Below are positions 25,159 to 32,402 of a stretch of DNA of 64,000 bases, in pieces. Position numbers and translations under genes: made by a program. The stretch comes from JAHFDS01 sp964593795 (lineage in GTDB: Bacteria > Myxococcota_A > Polyangia > JAHFDS01). How positions within the stretch are numbered: the first letter of the stretch is position 1; the number at the start of each line of letters is the position of its first letter. The notes under the pieces are model-generated. The model saw only the letters and a program-made list of their open reading frames with translations, had not been told where the DNA came from and did not search any database. The stretch covers positions 11,559 through 75,558 of the forward strand of contig CAZQJC010000048.1 in NCBI GenBank assembly GCA_964593795.1, written 5' to 3'.

Positions 25159-25325
25159 AGCCAGCTCCGCTCGACCAGCCACGTCGCGCACCGCGGGAGA
25201 AGCGCCCGCCGAAGCCCGGGACGATGCCGGCCGGCGCGACGTGCGGCGCCTGCGTCGAACGCCCGGCCACGCGTTGGGCCTGGCGCGACGGCAAGTGGCG
25301 CCTCGTGTGCGATCGCTGCGCCTGA
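25155..25325 (+). CDS. Small zinc-ribbon protein
   Basis: A 56-residue protein from a GTG overlapping the previous stop (GTGA). The C-terminal half contains CGAC and CDRC about 25 residues apart, a single zinc ribbon, preceded by a basic Pro-rich tail. Such mini-proteins are common in phage early regions. Partner unknown. Confidence 0.5.
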   Translation: MKPAPLDQPRRAPREKRPPKPGTMPAGATCGACVERPATRWAWRDGKWRLVCDRCA

Positions 25326-25331
25326 CCTCGA

Positions 25332-25946
25332 CTACTCCTCCGCCTCTGCCGCCCTGCTGATCAAGTTGTCGAGCTCCTCGGCCAGCCACTGCGCCGTGTC
25401 GGCCGCTTCTTGCCACTCCTCCGGGATCCGCTCCAGTAGTTGCACCGCGAGGGCGATCGTCCAGGCGTCTTCGCTCCAGCCGAGGCGCCGCAGCTCCTCC
25501 ATCGCCCCGCCCAAGAAGCTTTGCAGGAGCAGCCCAAGGCGCGGCGTCGCTGATCCGGCGAGGAGCCCCGGCACGTTCATCCTGATCGTCGTGATCGCGC
25601 TCTCGATCGAGCGGATCGCCTCGCGTTGGCGGTCGGAGTCGGCGCGCAAGCGCAGGTCTTCAAGCGCCGCGTCGGGCGTGGGCACGAAGGTGCGCGGCTG
25701 GCGCGAGCTGACGTCTCGCGAGGTGGCAGGCGCCGCCGGCGGGGCGTCGTCCGCATCGGCGCCCTCTTCCTCGAGATCCCGCACGCGGTCCGGCGCGAGA
25801 AGGCGCGCGCGTGCCCATGTCGAGAGGGGCGTCTTGCCGGCGCGCCGGCGGAGGGCGGCCTTCTCGCCGGGGGTCACCGGGATCGAGACGCGCTCCTCGG
25901 ATGTTCCGGCGCGGACCCTCCTCGGCCTGCCGAGTTTCGCTGCCAC
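25332..25946 (-). CDS. MobC/ribbon-helix-helix-like putative regulator
   Basis: A 204-residue protein from a GTG at 25946. VSIPVTPGEKAALRRRA followed by LSTWARARLL resembles the matching part of the protein at 23679-24050 (KELIEAV, ASTWARDLVL), so the two share a DNA-binding module. The rest is helical, with conserved-looking IRSIESAITTIRMN and an acidic C-terminus. It is divergent from the early operon at 26041, with a CTTGT/ACAAG palindrome in the gap, and is a candidate repressor of that operon. Confidence 0.6.
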   Translation of the reverse strand: MAAKLGRPRRVRAGTSEERVSIPVTPGEKAALRRRAGKTPLSTWARARLLAPDRVRDLEEEGADADDAPPAAPATSRDVSSRQPRTFVPTPDAALEDLRLRADSDRQREAIRSIESAITTIRMNVPGLLAGSATPRLGLLLQSFLGGAMEELRRLGWSEDAWTIALAVQLLERIPEEWQEAADTAQWLAEELDNLISRAAEAEE

Positions 25947-25966
25947 ATCAACATCTTGCCGACTTT

Positions 25967-25982
25967 CTTGTAAGGAAACAAG
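25967..25982. promoter_or_regulatory. CTTGT-N6-ACAAG palindrome in a divergent gap
   Basis: An inverted repeat with the same ACAAG/CTTGT half-sites as the operator at 24071-24088, located between the genes at 25946 (minus) and 26041 (plus). The shared half-sites suggest one regulator for both gaps. No clear -35/-10 pair was identified here. Confidence 0.4.
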
Positions 25983-26040
25983 CGGGAGCGGCACAGGTCG
26001 CAGGCAGCCTGACCGCGGGTTGAACGCAGGAGACCTGACG

Positions 26041-26262
26041 ATGAACACCAAGGACATCTTGATCGGCAGCACCAAGGCGGCGCGCGCGCTCAGGCGATCG
26101 GTCGACTTCGTGCGCGCCGCGGCGCGCGACGGCCGCATCCCCTTCACGACGACGGCGGGCGGCCACCATCGATATCGCCTCGGGGACGTGGAGGCCTTCC
26201 GCGACCAGCTCCAGGCCGAGGCGGCGGCGGTCGATGCGGTTGTGTCCGGGACCCGGCCATGA
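26041..26262 (+). CDS. Excisionase/MerR-type HTH protein
   Basis: A 73-residue protein. IGSTKAARALRRSVDFVRAA followed by GRIPFTTTAGGHHRYRL is the winged-helix pattern of MerR/excisionase-type DNA-binding domains. A GCAGGAG ribosome site precedes the ATG. It starts the second early operon and its stop overlaps the next ATG (ATGA). Role: DNA binding, possibly excision or gene control. Confidence 0.65.
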   Translation: MNTKDILIGSTKAARALRRSVDFVRAAARDGRIPFTTTAGGHHRYRLGDVEAFRDQLQAEAAAVDAVVSGTRP

Positions 26263-26596
26263 CCATCGAGCCCCCGACCGACGTCGTCACGCGCGTGATC
26301 GCGCTGGCGACCCGGCTCGCGAACGACATCTCGGCTGCGCCCGCGGACACCGTACAGAGCGTCGCCGGCGACGCTCTGGTGCACATCACGGAGCACCTCG
26401 AGGTGGTGGGCGTGGGCAAGTACGACTTGCTCTGGACGACTGCGTCGATCGCCTCACCGAGGCGGCTCGCGCGCGCGGCGTGCACGACCCGATCGCTGAG
26501 GCGCGCGTCGCCCGGGAGCAGGCCGAGGCCGCCACGATCGAGCGCTGCCTCGAGGACCTGCGGGCGTTGTTCGAGGGCGGGCGGGGAGCGGCGTGA
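26259..26596 (+). pseudogene. Frameshifted small early gene
   Basis: From the ATG at 26259 the first 59 residues look normal (MTIEPPTDVVTRVIALATRL to GKYDLLW). After about 26435 this frame becomes Arg/Ser/Pro-rich nonsense, while the -1 frame gives a sensible helix (DDCVDRLTEAARARGVHDPI) to a stop at 26596. The second half has no start codon of its own. So one protein of about 112 residues is split by an indel or a frameshift. The sequence at the shift is not a classic slippery heptamer. Confidence 0.45.
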
Positions 26597-26907
26597 GGGC
26601 GGGGAGCGTTTCGACAGGGCGACTTTCAGGGCGACTTTCAATCAGCGCGCGTTTCATGGTCTCCATGAAGCCCGAGGACCTGAGCGCGCTCGTCACCGCC
26701 GGCAAGGGCGCGCGGCCTTACGCCGGCGTCACCAGCCGGTACCTGCATCACCTGCGCGAGGCGGGCCGCATCCCGGCCCAGCGCGACGCGTCGGGCGCCT
26801 GGCTCTTCCGGGTCGGGGACCTGCTCGCGCTCCGGGAGGCGCGTGAGGCGCGGCGTCGGGCGATGGCCCCGGCACGGGTGAGTGAGTCGGGGACCACGAA
26901 CGCCTGA
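26593..26907 (+). CDS. Small HTH DNA-binding protein
   Basis: A protein of up to 104 residues from a GTG at 26593 that overlaps the previous stop (GTGA); ATGs at 26656 or 26665 would give about 80 residues. The core AGVTSRYLHHLREAGRIPAQ followed by GAWLFRVGDLLALREA is an excisionase/MerR-like winged helix, similar in plan to 26041-26262. Probable DNA-binding role. Confidence 0.55.
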   Translation: MRAGSVSTGRLSGRLSISARFMVSMKPEDLSALVTAGKGARPYAGVTSRYLHHLREAGRIPAQRDASGAWLFRVGDLLALREAREARRRAMAPARVSESGTTNA

Positions 26908-26970
26908 TAGCGGAAGGGCCCCGGGTGCTTGGCGGCGACCGGAGCCCTTCGACCGACAGGAGATACGACG

Positions 26971-27261
26971 ATGGGGGCGAGCTACAACGACTCTACGTGC
27001 GAGGTGCGACGGCCGGCCACTCCGTCGGTGCCCTCTCGCGCGACCGAGCTGCGTAAGTGGCGCCAGCTGGTGGAGGGCGTCCAGCCTGCGCTTCGTGGCA
27101 TCACGGCGCGCGTCGCCACGTCGCAGATTGGTGACCTGCTGGCCGGTTCCCCCGATCGTCAGGAGATCCTGTCGCGCTGGAGGGAGTGGCTCGGGACGGC
27201 CTTTGGCCTCGACGTCGTCCGCGAGGCCGACCTCGAGCTGGCGCGGGAGGCGAACCCATGA
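26971..27261 (+). CDS. Hypothetical early protein
   Basis: A 96-residue protein with ACAGGAGA upstream of the ATG at 26971. Helical C-terminal part (GDLLAGSPDRQEILSRWREW). No family recognised. It overlaps the next gene by 4 bp (ATGA) and belongs to the helicase operon. Confidence 0.5.
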   Translation: MGASYNDSTCEVRRPATPSVPSRATELRKWRQLVEGVQPALRGITARVATSQIGDLLAGSPDRQEILSRWREWLGTAFGLDVVREADLELAREANP

Positions 27262-27608
27262 CCGCGAACGCAGCCGGTGAGGCGATCGCGCAGGTGCTGG
27301 GGCGGCTCCCCGTCGCCGAGCGACCTGGTCACATCGCCGAGCTGCTCCGCGTGCTCGTGCCGCTCGAGGCGGGCGTGCGCGATCGACACGTCGCGCAGCT
27401 GCGTGCGGTGGCCGTGCCTGAGCACCTCGGCGCGGAGGTGTTCGACGCGCTCGCGCGACGCCTGGCCGACGAGCATGCCGCACACCTGAAAGCTCGGAAG
27501 GCGCGCGTCGTCGGCGTGATCGGGTCGCTGCTCGAGCCATTCGACGACGAGACGCGCTTCGCGATCCTTGGTGCGGTCCGCGGTCGGTTGCAGCGAGGTG
27601 CAACGTGA
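27258..27608 (+). CDS. Hypothetical early protein
   Basis: A 116-residue, almost fully helical protein (AIAQVLGRLPVAERPGHIAE, then ALARRLADEHAAHLKARKAR). It is coupled on both sides by 4-bp overlaps to the 96-residue gene and the helicase gene, so it may be a replication accessory. No family recognised. Confidence 0.5.
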   Translation: MTANAAGEAIAQVLGRLPVAERPGHIAELLRVLVPLEAGVRDRHVAQLRAVAVPEHLGAEVFDALARRLADEHAAHLKARKARVVGVIGSLLEPFDDETRFAILGAVRGRLQRGAT

Positions 27609-29284
27609 GCAAAAACGCACGCGCACCGTCGTGCTGGCTCGACAACGTTCCGCCGCCGTCTGACGCCGACTGCGATCGCGATCAGGTTGCCGAGCCGGCG
27701 GAGCGTCGGGTCAAGGGCGGCAAAGCGGCGCGGGCCAAGAAGGCCGAGGGCGGCGAGAAGCAGGCGCGCCAGATCATCAAGCTCGTTCTCGATCAGGGCG
27801 TGAAGCCCATCCGCCACCGGGGCGACCCGTTTCTACAGGTCGCGCGCTGTTCGGGGTTCGACGTCTTCGACATTCCAAGCGCGGCCCTCAACGAGTGGAT
27901 CACAGTCTTGTCCGTCGACAAGCTCGACGTCGCCCCATCCGCTCAGGTCCTGACCGAGGTGTCGGGCTACCTGCGGGCCTTGGCGATGCACCCGGATCGG
28001 GGCAGCGAGTCGCCAGTCTTCCTTCGCGTCGGCCACAACGACGACGCCAACTACCTCGATCTCACCAACGACCAACGCGAGCTCGTGCGCGTCACGCCGG
28101 ACGGCTGGGAGGTCGTCACCGACGGTCCCCTCTTCCGCCGCAGCAGGTACATGGGCGCGCTGCCCACGCCGGTGCGCGGCGGGACACTCGACGAGCTCAA
28201 GTCGTTGATCAACGTGCTCGAGCCGGACTGGCCGCTGGCAGTGGCTTGGCTCATCGCCTCGCTGTGGCCGGAGGGGCCCTACCCGATCCTTCTGCTCGAA
28301 GGCGAGCAGGGCAGCGCGAAGTCGACGACGTTGAGGGTCCTGCGTTCGACGATCGATCCGCGCAAGGTGGCTCTGCGCGCGCTACCACAGGACGAGCGGA
28401 CGCTCGGCATCGCGTGCCACAACACGCACGTCATCGCGCCCGACAACGTGAGCCGACTCGAGGACTGGCTGTCCGACGCATTCTGCCGCGTCGCCACTGG
28501 GGCCGGCATCGAGGGGCGCGCGCTCTATACCAACCACGACGAGGTCGTGATCGAGGCCTGCAACCCGATCGCGCTCAACGGCATCGGTGACCTGGGGGCT
28601 CGGCCCGACTTCTTGGACCGCACCGTCACGCTCCGCATGCCCGTGATCCCGAAGGCAAGGCGCCGTACCGAGAGAGTGCAGCGGGCCCTCGAAGCCGCAT
28701 CTCGGGGCCGCATTCTTGGCGCGCTCCTCGACGTCTACGCGAGGACGATGCAGGAGCTCCCAAGCGTTCGGCTCGTCGAGGCGCCACGCATGGCCGACTT
28801 CGCACACCTGGGTGTGGCGGTCGCGCGAGCGCTCGGCATGCCCGACACCGCGTTCCTCTCGGCGTACGAGCGCGTGATCGCCGATGCGGTCGAGACAGCC
28901 CTCGATGGCAGCCCCATCGCCCAAGCCGTGATCTCGATGGCCGACGAGGGGGAGTGGAGCTTGACGCCGACCGAGCTCCTCGAGGCCATCGCCAAGCGCG
29001 TAGGCGAGACATCCAAGCGAGAGCTTCCCCGCGGAGCTGCTGCGCTCGGAAAAATGCTCAAGCGGCTCGCGCCGGCCCTACGTCGCGCCGGCGTGGACGT
29101 CGCAACCGACCGCACGAAGGCTCGCCGCACCACCGCCATTCGGCGCTGCAAGCCGGGCGGTGACGGCACCGATGACGGCACCTCAGGCGTGTCGTCGTCA
29201 CCCGATACCTCCTGTGAATTCAGGGCGATGCCGGCGGTGACGGGAGTGACGGCAAGTTCTGAGCGCTCGGGGTCGGTGACGTGA
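27605..29284 (+). CDS. P4/D5-type phage replicative helicase ATPase
   Basis: A 559-residue protein. After a basic N-terminus (GGKAARAKKAEGG) a domain of about 150 residues precedes the superfamily 3-like ATPase: Walker A LEGEQGSAKSTTLRVLR (about residue 237), Walker B region THVIAPDNVSRLEDWLSD (about residue 277) and LNGIGDLGARPDFLDRTV (about residue 326), matching phage/plasmid primase-helicase C-terminal ATPases. No primase active site is obvious. It would unwind the element's origin. It overlaps the genes on both sides by 4 bp. Confidence 0.8.
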   Translation: MSKNARAPSCWLDNVPPPSDADCDRDQVAEPAERRVKGGKAARAKKAEGGEKQARQIIKLVLDQGVKPIRHRGDPFLQVARCSGFDVFDIPSAALNEWITVLSVDKLDVAPSAQVLTEVSGYLRALAMHPDRGSESPVFLRVGHNDDANYLDLTNDQRELVRVTPDGWEVVTDGPLFRRSRYMGALPTPVRGGTLDELKSLINVLEPDWPLAVAWLIASLWPEGPYPILLLEGEQGSAKSTTLRVLRSTIDPRKVALRALPQDERTLGIACHNTHVIAPDNVSRLEDWLSDAFCRVATGAGIEGRALYTNHDEVVIEACNPIALNGIGDLGARPDFLDRTVTLRMPVIPKARRRTERVQRALEAASRGRILGALLDVYARTMQELPSVRLVEAPRMADFAHLGVAVARALGMPDTAFLSAYERVIADAVETALDGSPIAQAVISMADEGEWSLTPTELLEAIAKRVGETSKRELPRGAAALGKMLKRLAPALRRAGVDVATDRTKARRTTAIRRCKPGGDGTDDGTSGVSSSPDTSCEFRAMPAVTGVTASSERSGSVT

Positions 29285-29508
29285 GCGCCCCCCTGTTCCT
29301 GACCCTGGAAGAGGTCGCCGAGCGCTGGCGGTGCAGCAAGAAGACCGTTGCCCGCATCATCGACCGCGGAGAGCTCCGGGCCTGCCGGTTCGGCCGGATG
29401 TGCGTGCGCGTCCGCCTAGACGACCTCGAGCGATACGAGGCACGCTTGGCGGGTGCAGAGTCGCGCGTCCCCAACAAGGAGGACCCGTATGGGGGTCGCC
29501 AGGGATAA
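29281..29508 (+). CDS. Excisionase-like HTH protein
   Basis: A 75-residue protein from a GTG overlapping the helicase stop (GTGA). LTLEEVAERWRCSKKTVARI followed by GELRACRFGRMCVRVRLDDL is a clear HTH_17/excisionase-type winged helix. It overlaps the integrase start by 20 bp, the classic xis-int arrangement, and so probably directs excision. Confidence 0.8.
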   Translation: MSAPLFLTLEEVAERWRCSKKTVARIIDRGELRACRFGRMCVRVRLDDLERYEARLAGAESRVPNKEDPYGGRQG

Positions 29509-30670
29509 GCGCAACGGGAAGTGGCGGTTTCGCCGGAAGGTTCGCCGTGCAGACGGCACCGTCGGGCGACTGTCCGGCACGCCCGTGGTGAACACGAAGC
29601 AGGCTGCGTTGATGCTCGAGCAGGAGGAGGTCGCCAGGTTCCTCACTGCCGCGCCAGCGCCGCCCCCGAAGAGAGAGGTGGAGACACTCAAAGACTGGTT
29701 TCACGGCCGCTTCTGGGACGAGCACGTGCTCGTCGAGAACGGCCCCGGTGAGCAGGAGCAGAAGCGGTCGATCTACCGGAACCATCTCGGCCCGCGGTTC
29801 GGGCACATGCGCATCGACGAGATCGACACGGCGCAGGTGCTCGCCTTCCGGGCCGACCTGCTCAAGCTCCGCAAGAAGAACGGCAAGGCGCACTCGAGGA
29901 AGACGCACAACAACATCCTCGGGACGCTCTCCACGGCGCTCCGCTACGCCGTCGAGGTCGAGGTGCTAGACCGGGCGCCTCGAGCGGGCATCGTGAAGGT
30001 GGAGGCATCCCCGATCGAGTGGTGCGAGCTGCAGGAGTACGCGCGGCTGCTCGCCGCTGCTCGGGAGTACGGGGGCGACTGGTACGCGGCGGCGTGCCTG
30101 GCGGGCGAGGCGGGGCTACGCATCGGAGAGGTCCGCGCGCTCGACTGGCAGCGCGACGTGGACATGACGAGCGGCACCATCACGGTCAACAAGCAGATCA
30201 GGCACGGGGAGCTCGGGCCGCCGAAAGGCCGCGAGCGGCGCACCGTCCCCATGACGAGCTACCTCAAGGAGGCGCTCCGCTCGCTCAGTACGCTTCGACG
30301 CGGGTTCGTGGTGCGGAACCAGGACGGCACCGGTAAGACGGACTCGCAGACTCAGCACGCGATGGAGGACATCGCCGAGCGTGCCGGCGTGAAGATCAGG
30401 GGTTGGCACGTGCTCCGGCACAGCTTCGCCACGCACGCGGCGATGTTCGGCATCAACCCCTGGAAGCTGCAGGCCTGGCTCGGGCACAAGTCGATGGACA
30501 TGACCCAGAGGTACGTCCACGTCGCCGAGGCACACGCGCGCGAGCAGCCGGCCGAGGTGCTCGCAGCAGGTCAGGGAGAAGCCGACCCAGACCGGCGCGT
30601 GCTGCGGATGCTCGCTGCGCGTGCCAACGTGGTGCCAACAGGGGCTCGGGAGGCGGCCAGCGGAGAGTGA
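29489..30670 (+). CDS. Tyrosine recombinase/phage integrase
   Basis: A 393-residue integrase. An arm-binding N-terminal part (GVARDKRNGKWRFRRKVRRA) and a core-binding SAM-like domain (about residues 75-175) precede the catalytic domain. The catalytic residues are Arg in AGEAGLRIGEVRALDW, Lys in LGPPKGRERRTVP, HxxR in WHVLRHSFATHA, His in WLGHKSMDMTQ and the nucleophile Tyr in QRYVHVAE. A perfect AAGGAGG site at 29476 supports the ATG at 29489. The stop lies 12 bp before the right attachment core, and an arm-type site pair lies inside the 3' end of the gene. Confidence 0.93.
   Translation: MGVARDKRNGKWRFRRKVRRADGTVGRLSGTPVVNTKQAALMLEQEEVARFLTAAPAPPPKREVETLKDWFHGRFWDEHVLVENGPGEQEQKRSIYRNHLGPRFGHMRIDEIDTAQVLAFRADLLKLRKKNGKAHSRKTHNNILGTLSTALRYAVEVEVLDRAPRAGIVKVEASPIEWCELQEYARLLAAAREYGGDWYAAACLAGEAGLRIGEVRALDWQRDVDMTSGTITVNKQIRHGELGPPKGRERRTVPMTSYLKEALRSLSTLRRGFVVRNQDGTGKTDSQTQHAMEDIAERAGVKIRGWHVLRHSFATHAAMFGINPWKLQAWLGHKSMDMTQRYVHVAEAHAREQPAEVLAAGQGEADPDRRVLRMLAARANVVPTGAREAASGE
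30622..30639. repeat. Inner integrase arm-type site pair, right
   Basis: TGCCAAC at 30622 and 30633 (11-bp period), 43 bp before the attachment core and inside the integrase reading frame. It matches the pair at 1269-1286 in sequence, spacing and orientation. Confidence 0.5.
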
Positions 30671-30682
30671 TTCCGACCGGTT

Positions 30683-30712
30683 AGCAGTACGCGCTACAGG
30701 AGTCGAACCTGT
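30683..30712. repeat. attR core (30-bp direct repeat with 1101-1130)
   Basis: Exact copy of 1101-1130, 13 bp downstream of the integrase. To its right the tRNA-like sequence continues for another 18 bp, whereas at the left copy it stops with the repeat. Confidence 0.85.
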
Positions 30713-30730
30713 GACCTTTGGCTCCGGAGG
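30688..30730 (-). pseudogene. 3' half of a tRNA-Arg(CCG) gene
   Basis: Read on the minus strand: loop CTCCGGA with anticodon CCG, the 3' anticodon-stem strand GCCAA, variable loop AGGTC, the T arm ACAGG-TTCGACT-CCTGT and the acceptor strand AGCGCGT plus A. The 5' side that should pair (TTGGC, then D arm and ACGCGCT) is absent: sequence beyond 30730 does not fold. So this is a remnant carried with an attachment site, not a working tRNA. Confidence 0.7.
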
Positions 30731-30847
30731 GCATCCGGGCGCCTTTGCCGGGGCTGCGCAGACGTCGCAAGCACTGGCCATCGCTCGCGATTCCCGAATT
30801 GCCCCTTTGCCCCGAATTGCCAGCATTGGCCCCGTTTCAGCGCCCTC

Positions 30848-30871
30848 TGCTGGCAAATTGCTGGCAAGCGG
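30848..30871. repeat. Outer integrase arm-type site pair, right
   Basis: Exact 24-bp copy of 1014-1037. TGGCAA occurs at 30851 and 30862 (11-bp period). The distance from the core end to the first site is 138 bp, the same as from the left core to the inner pair at 1269. Confidence 0.45.
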
Positions 30872-30875
30872 AGCC

Positions 30876-31067
30876 GTGCTCGCGGTGGTCGGCGGGACGA
30901 GCCTGCTCACCGTGCGCGAGGTGGCCGAGCGCCTCTGCGTGTGCACCGCCAGCGTGTACCGCCTCTGCGCGCGGGGCGAGCTCGCGCACCACCGCATCGG
31001 CAGCGCCATCCGCGTCGCACCGGTGGACCTGGCGCGCCTGCTGGCGGAGCCACGGAGACGCCGTTAG
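30876..31067 (+). CDS. Excisionase-like HTH protein of a neighbouring element
   Basis: A 63-residue protein from a GTG at 30876. LLTVREVAERLCVCTASVYRL followed by GELAHHRIGSAIRVAPVDLARL is an HTH_17/excisionase domain. Longer in-frame readings upstream run through the tRNA remnant and are not credible. It lies outside the right core directly after an arm-type repeat, so it most likely belongs to another integrated element. Confidence 0.6.
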   Translation: MLAVVGGTSLLTVREVAERLCVCTASVYRLCARGELAHHRIGSAIRVAPVDLARLLAEPRRRR

Positions 31068-31087
31068 GACCCGTTAGGACACGCTGG

Positions 31088-31765
31088 CTACTCGTCTGCG
31101 GCTGGCGGCGTGATCGGGATCGAGGCCAGCACCAGCAGCTCCCGTCTCACGTCGGCGGGAAGGCCGGTGTCGGTCGCGAGCTGTTCGGCGAGGCATCGCT
31201 CCAGGAGGGTCTCCATCATCGAGACGTCTACCCTCCGGGAGCGCCAGACACGGTCCGCGTCCTCGAGCGCGGCCCAGTACGGCGCCTTGTCCCGCGCGAC
31301 GAGCTCCATCATCGTCGTCGTGCCCGTGAGCACCTCGCCGAGGCAGGTGCAGAGGACCAGGTACGAAGCAGCGCGTGCGGTGCGGCCGTTGCCGTCCTCG
31401 AAGGGGTGGATCCAGTTCACGCGCCACATCGTGTAGGCCGCGAGGTACATCGGCGACCGATCTCCGACGTGCGCCTCCAGGTGGAGGCACAGCTCCTCGA
31501 CCAGACGGTCGAGATCTCTGGGCAGGGGCGGGGCGTGCGCGGAACGATCGATCGCGCAGGGCTCGGTCCGGTACGCGCCGGGTGGAGACACCAGTCGATC
31601 GACGGCCAGCGCGTTGAGCTCGCAGATCACGGCCGGCGTGAGGAGCCTCGTCGAGGGAGAGGCGAGCGCCTGTCGGATCAGCTCGAGGGTCCGGTAGAAC
31701 TGCCGCCAGCCGTTCTCGCGCTCTATCCGTGACCGGTCTTCAGCCGGGAGCTCAGCGACGGCCAC
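31088..31765 (-). CDS. Fic family protein (AMP-transferase toxin)
   Basis: A 225-residue protein with the intact Fic active-site motif HPFEDGNGRTAR (about residues 119-130), preceded by the flap region. Fic enzymes transfer AMP or similar groups to Tyr/Ser/Thr of target proteins. No N-terminal inhibitory motif is visible within the protein, which fits regulation by a separate antitoxin. It overlaps the 61-residue gene upstream by 14 bp. The start is GTG. Confidence 0.88.
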   Translation of the reverse strand: MAVAELPAEDRSRIERENGWRQFYRTLELIRQALASPSTRLLTPAVICELNALAVDRLVSPPGAYRTEPCAIDRSAHAPPLPRDLDRLVEELCLHLEAHVGDRSPMYLAAYTMWRVNWIHPFEDGNGRTARAASYLVLCTCLGEVLTGTTTMMELVARDKAPYWAALEDADRVWRSRRVDVSMMETLLERCLAEQLATDTGLPADVRRELLVLASIPITPPAADE

Positions 31766-31937
31766 GCCTGGCGAGCTCCTCGCCGGTCGCGGCGACGCTC
31801 TCCTTGGTGATCGTCGGATTCTCGATGTGCAGGTTGCCGTAGACGAAGCTCGTGCCCTGGGCGAGCTCTTCCTCCGGCGTCAGCTCTCTGAGCCTTCGAG
31901 GTCTCGCTGCCGGGACCGGCACGACCGCACCCTTCAT
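31752..31937 (-). CDS. Antitoxin partner of the Fic protein
   Basis: A 61-residue protein with AQGTSFVYGNLHIENPTITKE, a YGN..IENP pattern common in small proteins encoded directly before Fic genes. The ATG at 31937 is preferred because codons upstream are not domain-like. The 14-bp overlap with fic implies coupled synthesis. The canonical [ST]xxxE[GN] antitoxin motif is not obvious, so the inhibition mode is uncertain. Confidence 0.65.
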   Translation of the reverse strand: MKGAVVPVPAARPRRLRELTPEEELAQGTSFVYGNLHIENPTITKESVAATGEELARRGRR

Positions 31938-32027
31938 GCTTCCAGCCTGCCGCGAACGCGGGCCACAGGCAAGCCCGGCCCGATTGATGCCGTTCGAGGG
32001 GACGATCAAGCACTGCTACCCTTGGGC

Positions 32028-32402
32028 ATGGCCAGCAGCGCCCACGCCATGCCCGCTCCCGGCGTCGAGCCGGCGGAGCACGTGCGTCGACTCGCCGAGG
32101 CGGGTCGGGTGCTCGAGGCGCGCCGCTACCTCGAGACGGTGGGCGACGAGGTCCAGGGCATCGCTCTCTGGCGCCACCTCCTCGCGCCACCGACCGTGAC
32201 CGCCCTGGACACCACGTCGGACACGGCGGACGAGATGGGGCAGAGCTCGGCCTGGCTCCGCGAGCACGCGAGCGAGCATCGTGGCGAGTAGGTCGCGCTC
32301 CGCGGCAGCACGCTCGTGGGCCACGACGTCGACCTGGTCGCGCTGCACGACCGGCTGCCCGTCGATCCGTCGATCACGTTCGCCAAGATTCCGCGGCCGT
32401 GA
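32028..32402 (+). pseudogene. DUF5678-type gene interrupted by an amber codon
   Basis: The frame from ATG 32028 encodes 87 residues ending REHASEHRGE, then a TAG at 32289-32291, and continues in the same frame with VALRGSTLVGHDVDLVALHD to a TGA at 32402. DUF5678 domains have exactly this joint as GEWVAL, so a Trp TGG has probably become TAG. The protein would have been 124 residues. Its role was probably host-derived; function unknown. Confidence 0.6.

Noticed and set aside
27186..27257. A longer start for the 116-residue early gene
   Set aside because: The extra residues are Arg/Gly-rich and overlap the upstream gene; the ATG at 27258 with an ATGA overlap is better.
30621..30875. An in-frame N-terminal extension of the HTH protein at 30876
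   Set aside because: It translates the tRNA remnant and attachment core (a peptide like RATGVEPVTFGSGG is a known false product of tRNA genes).
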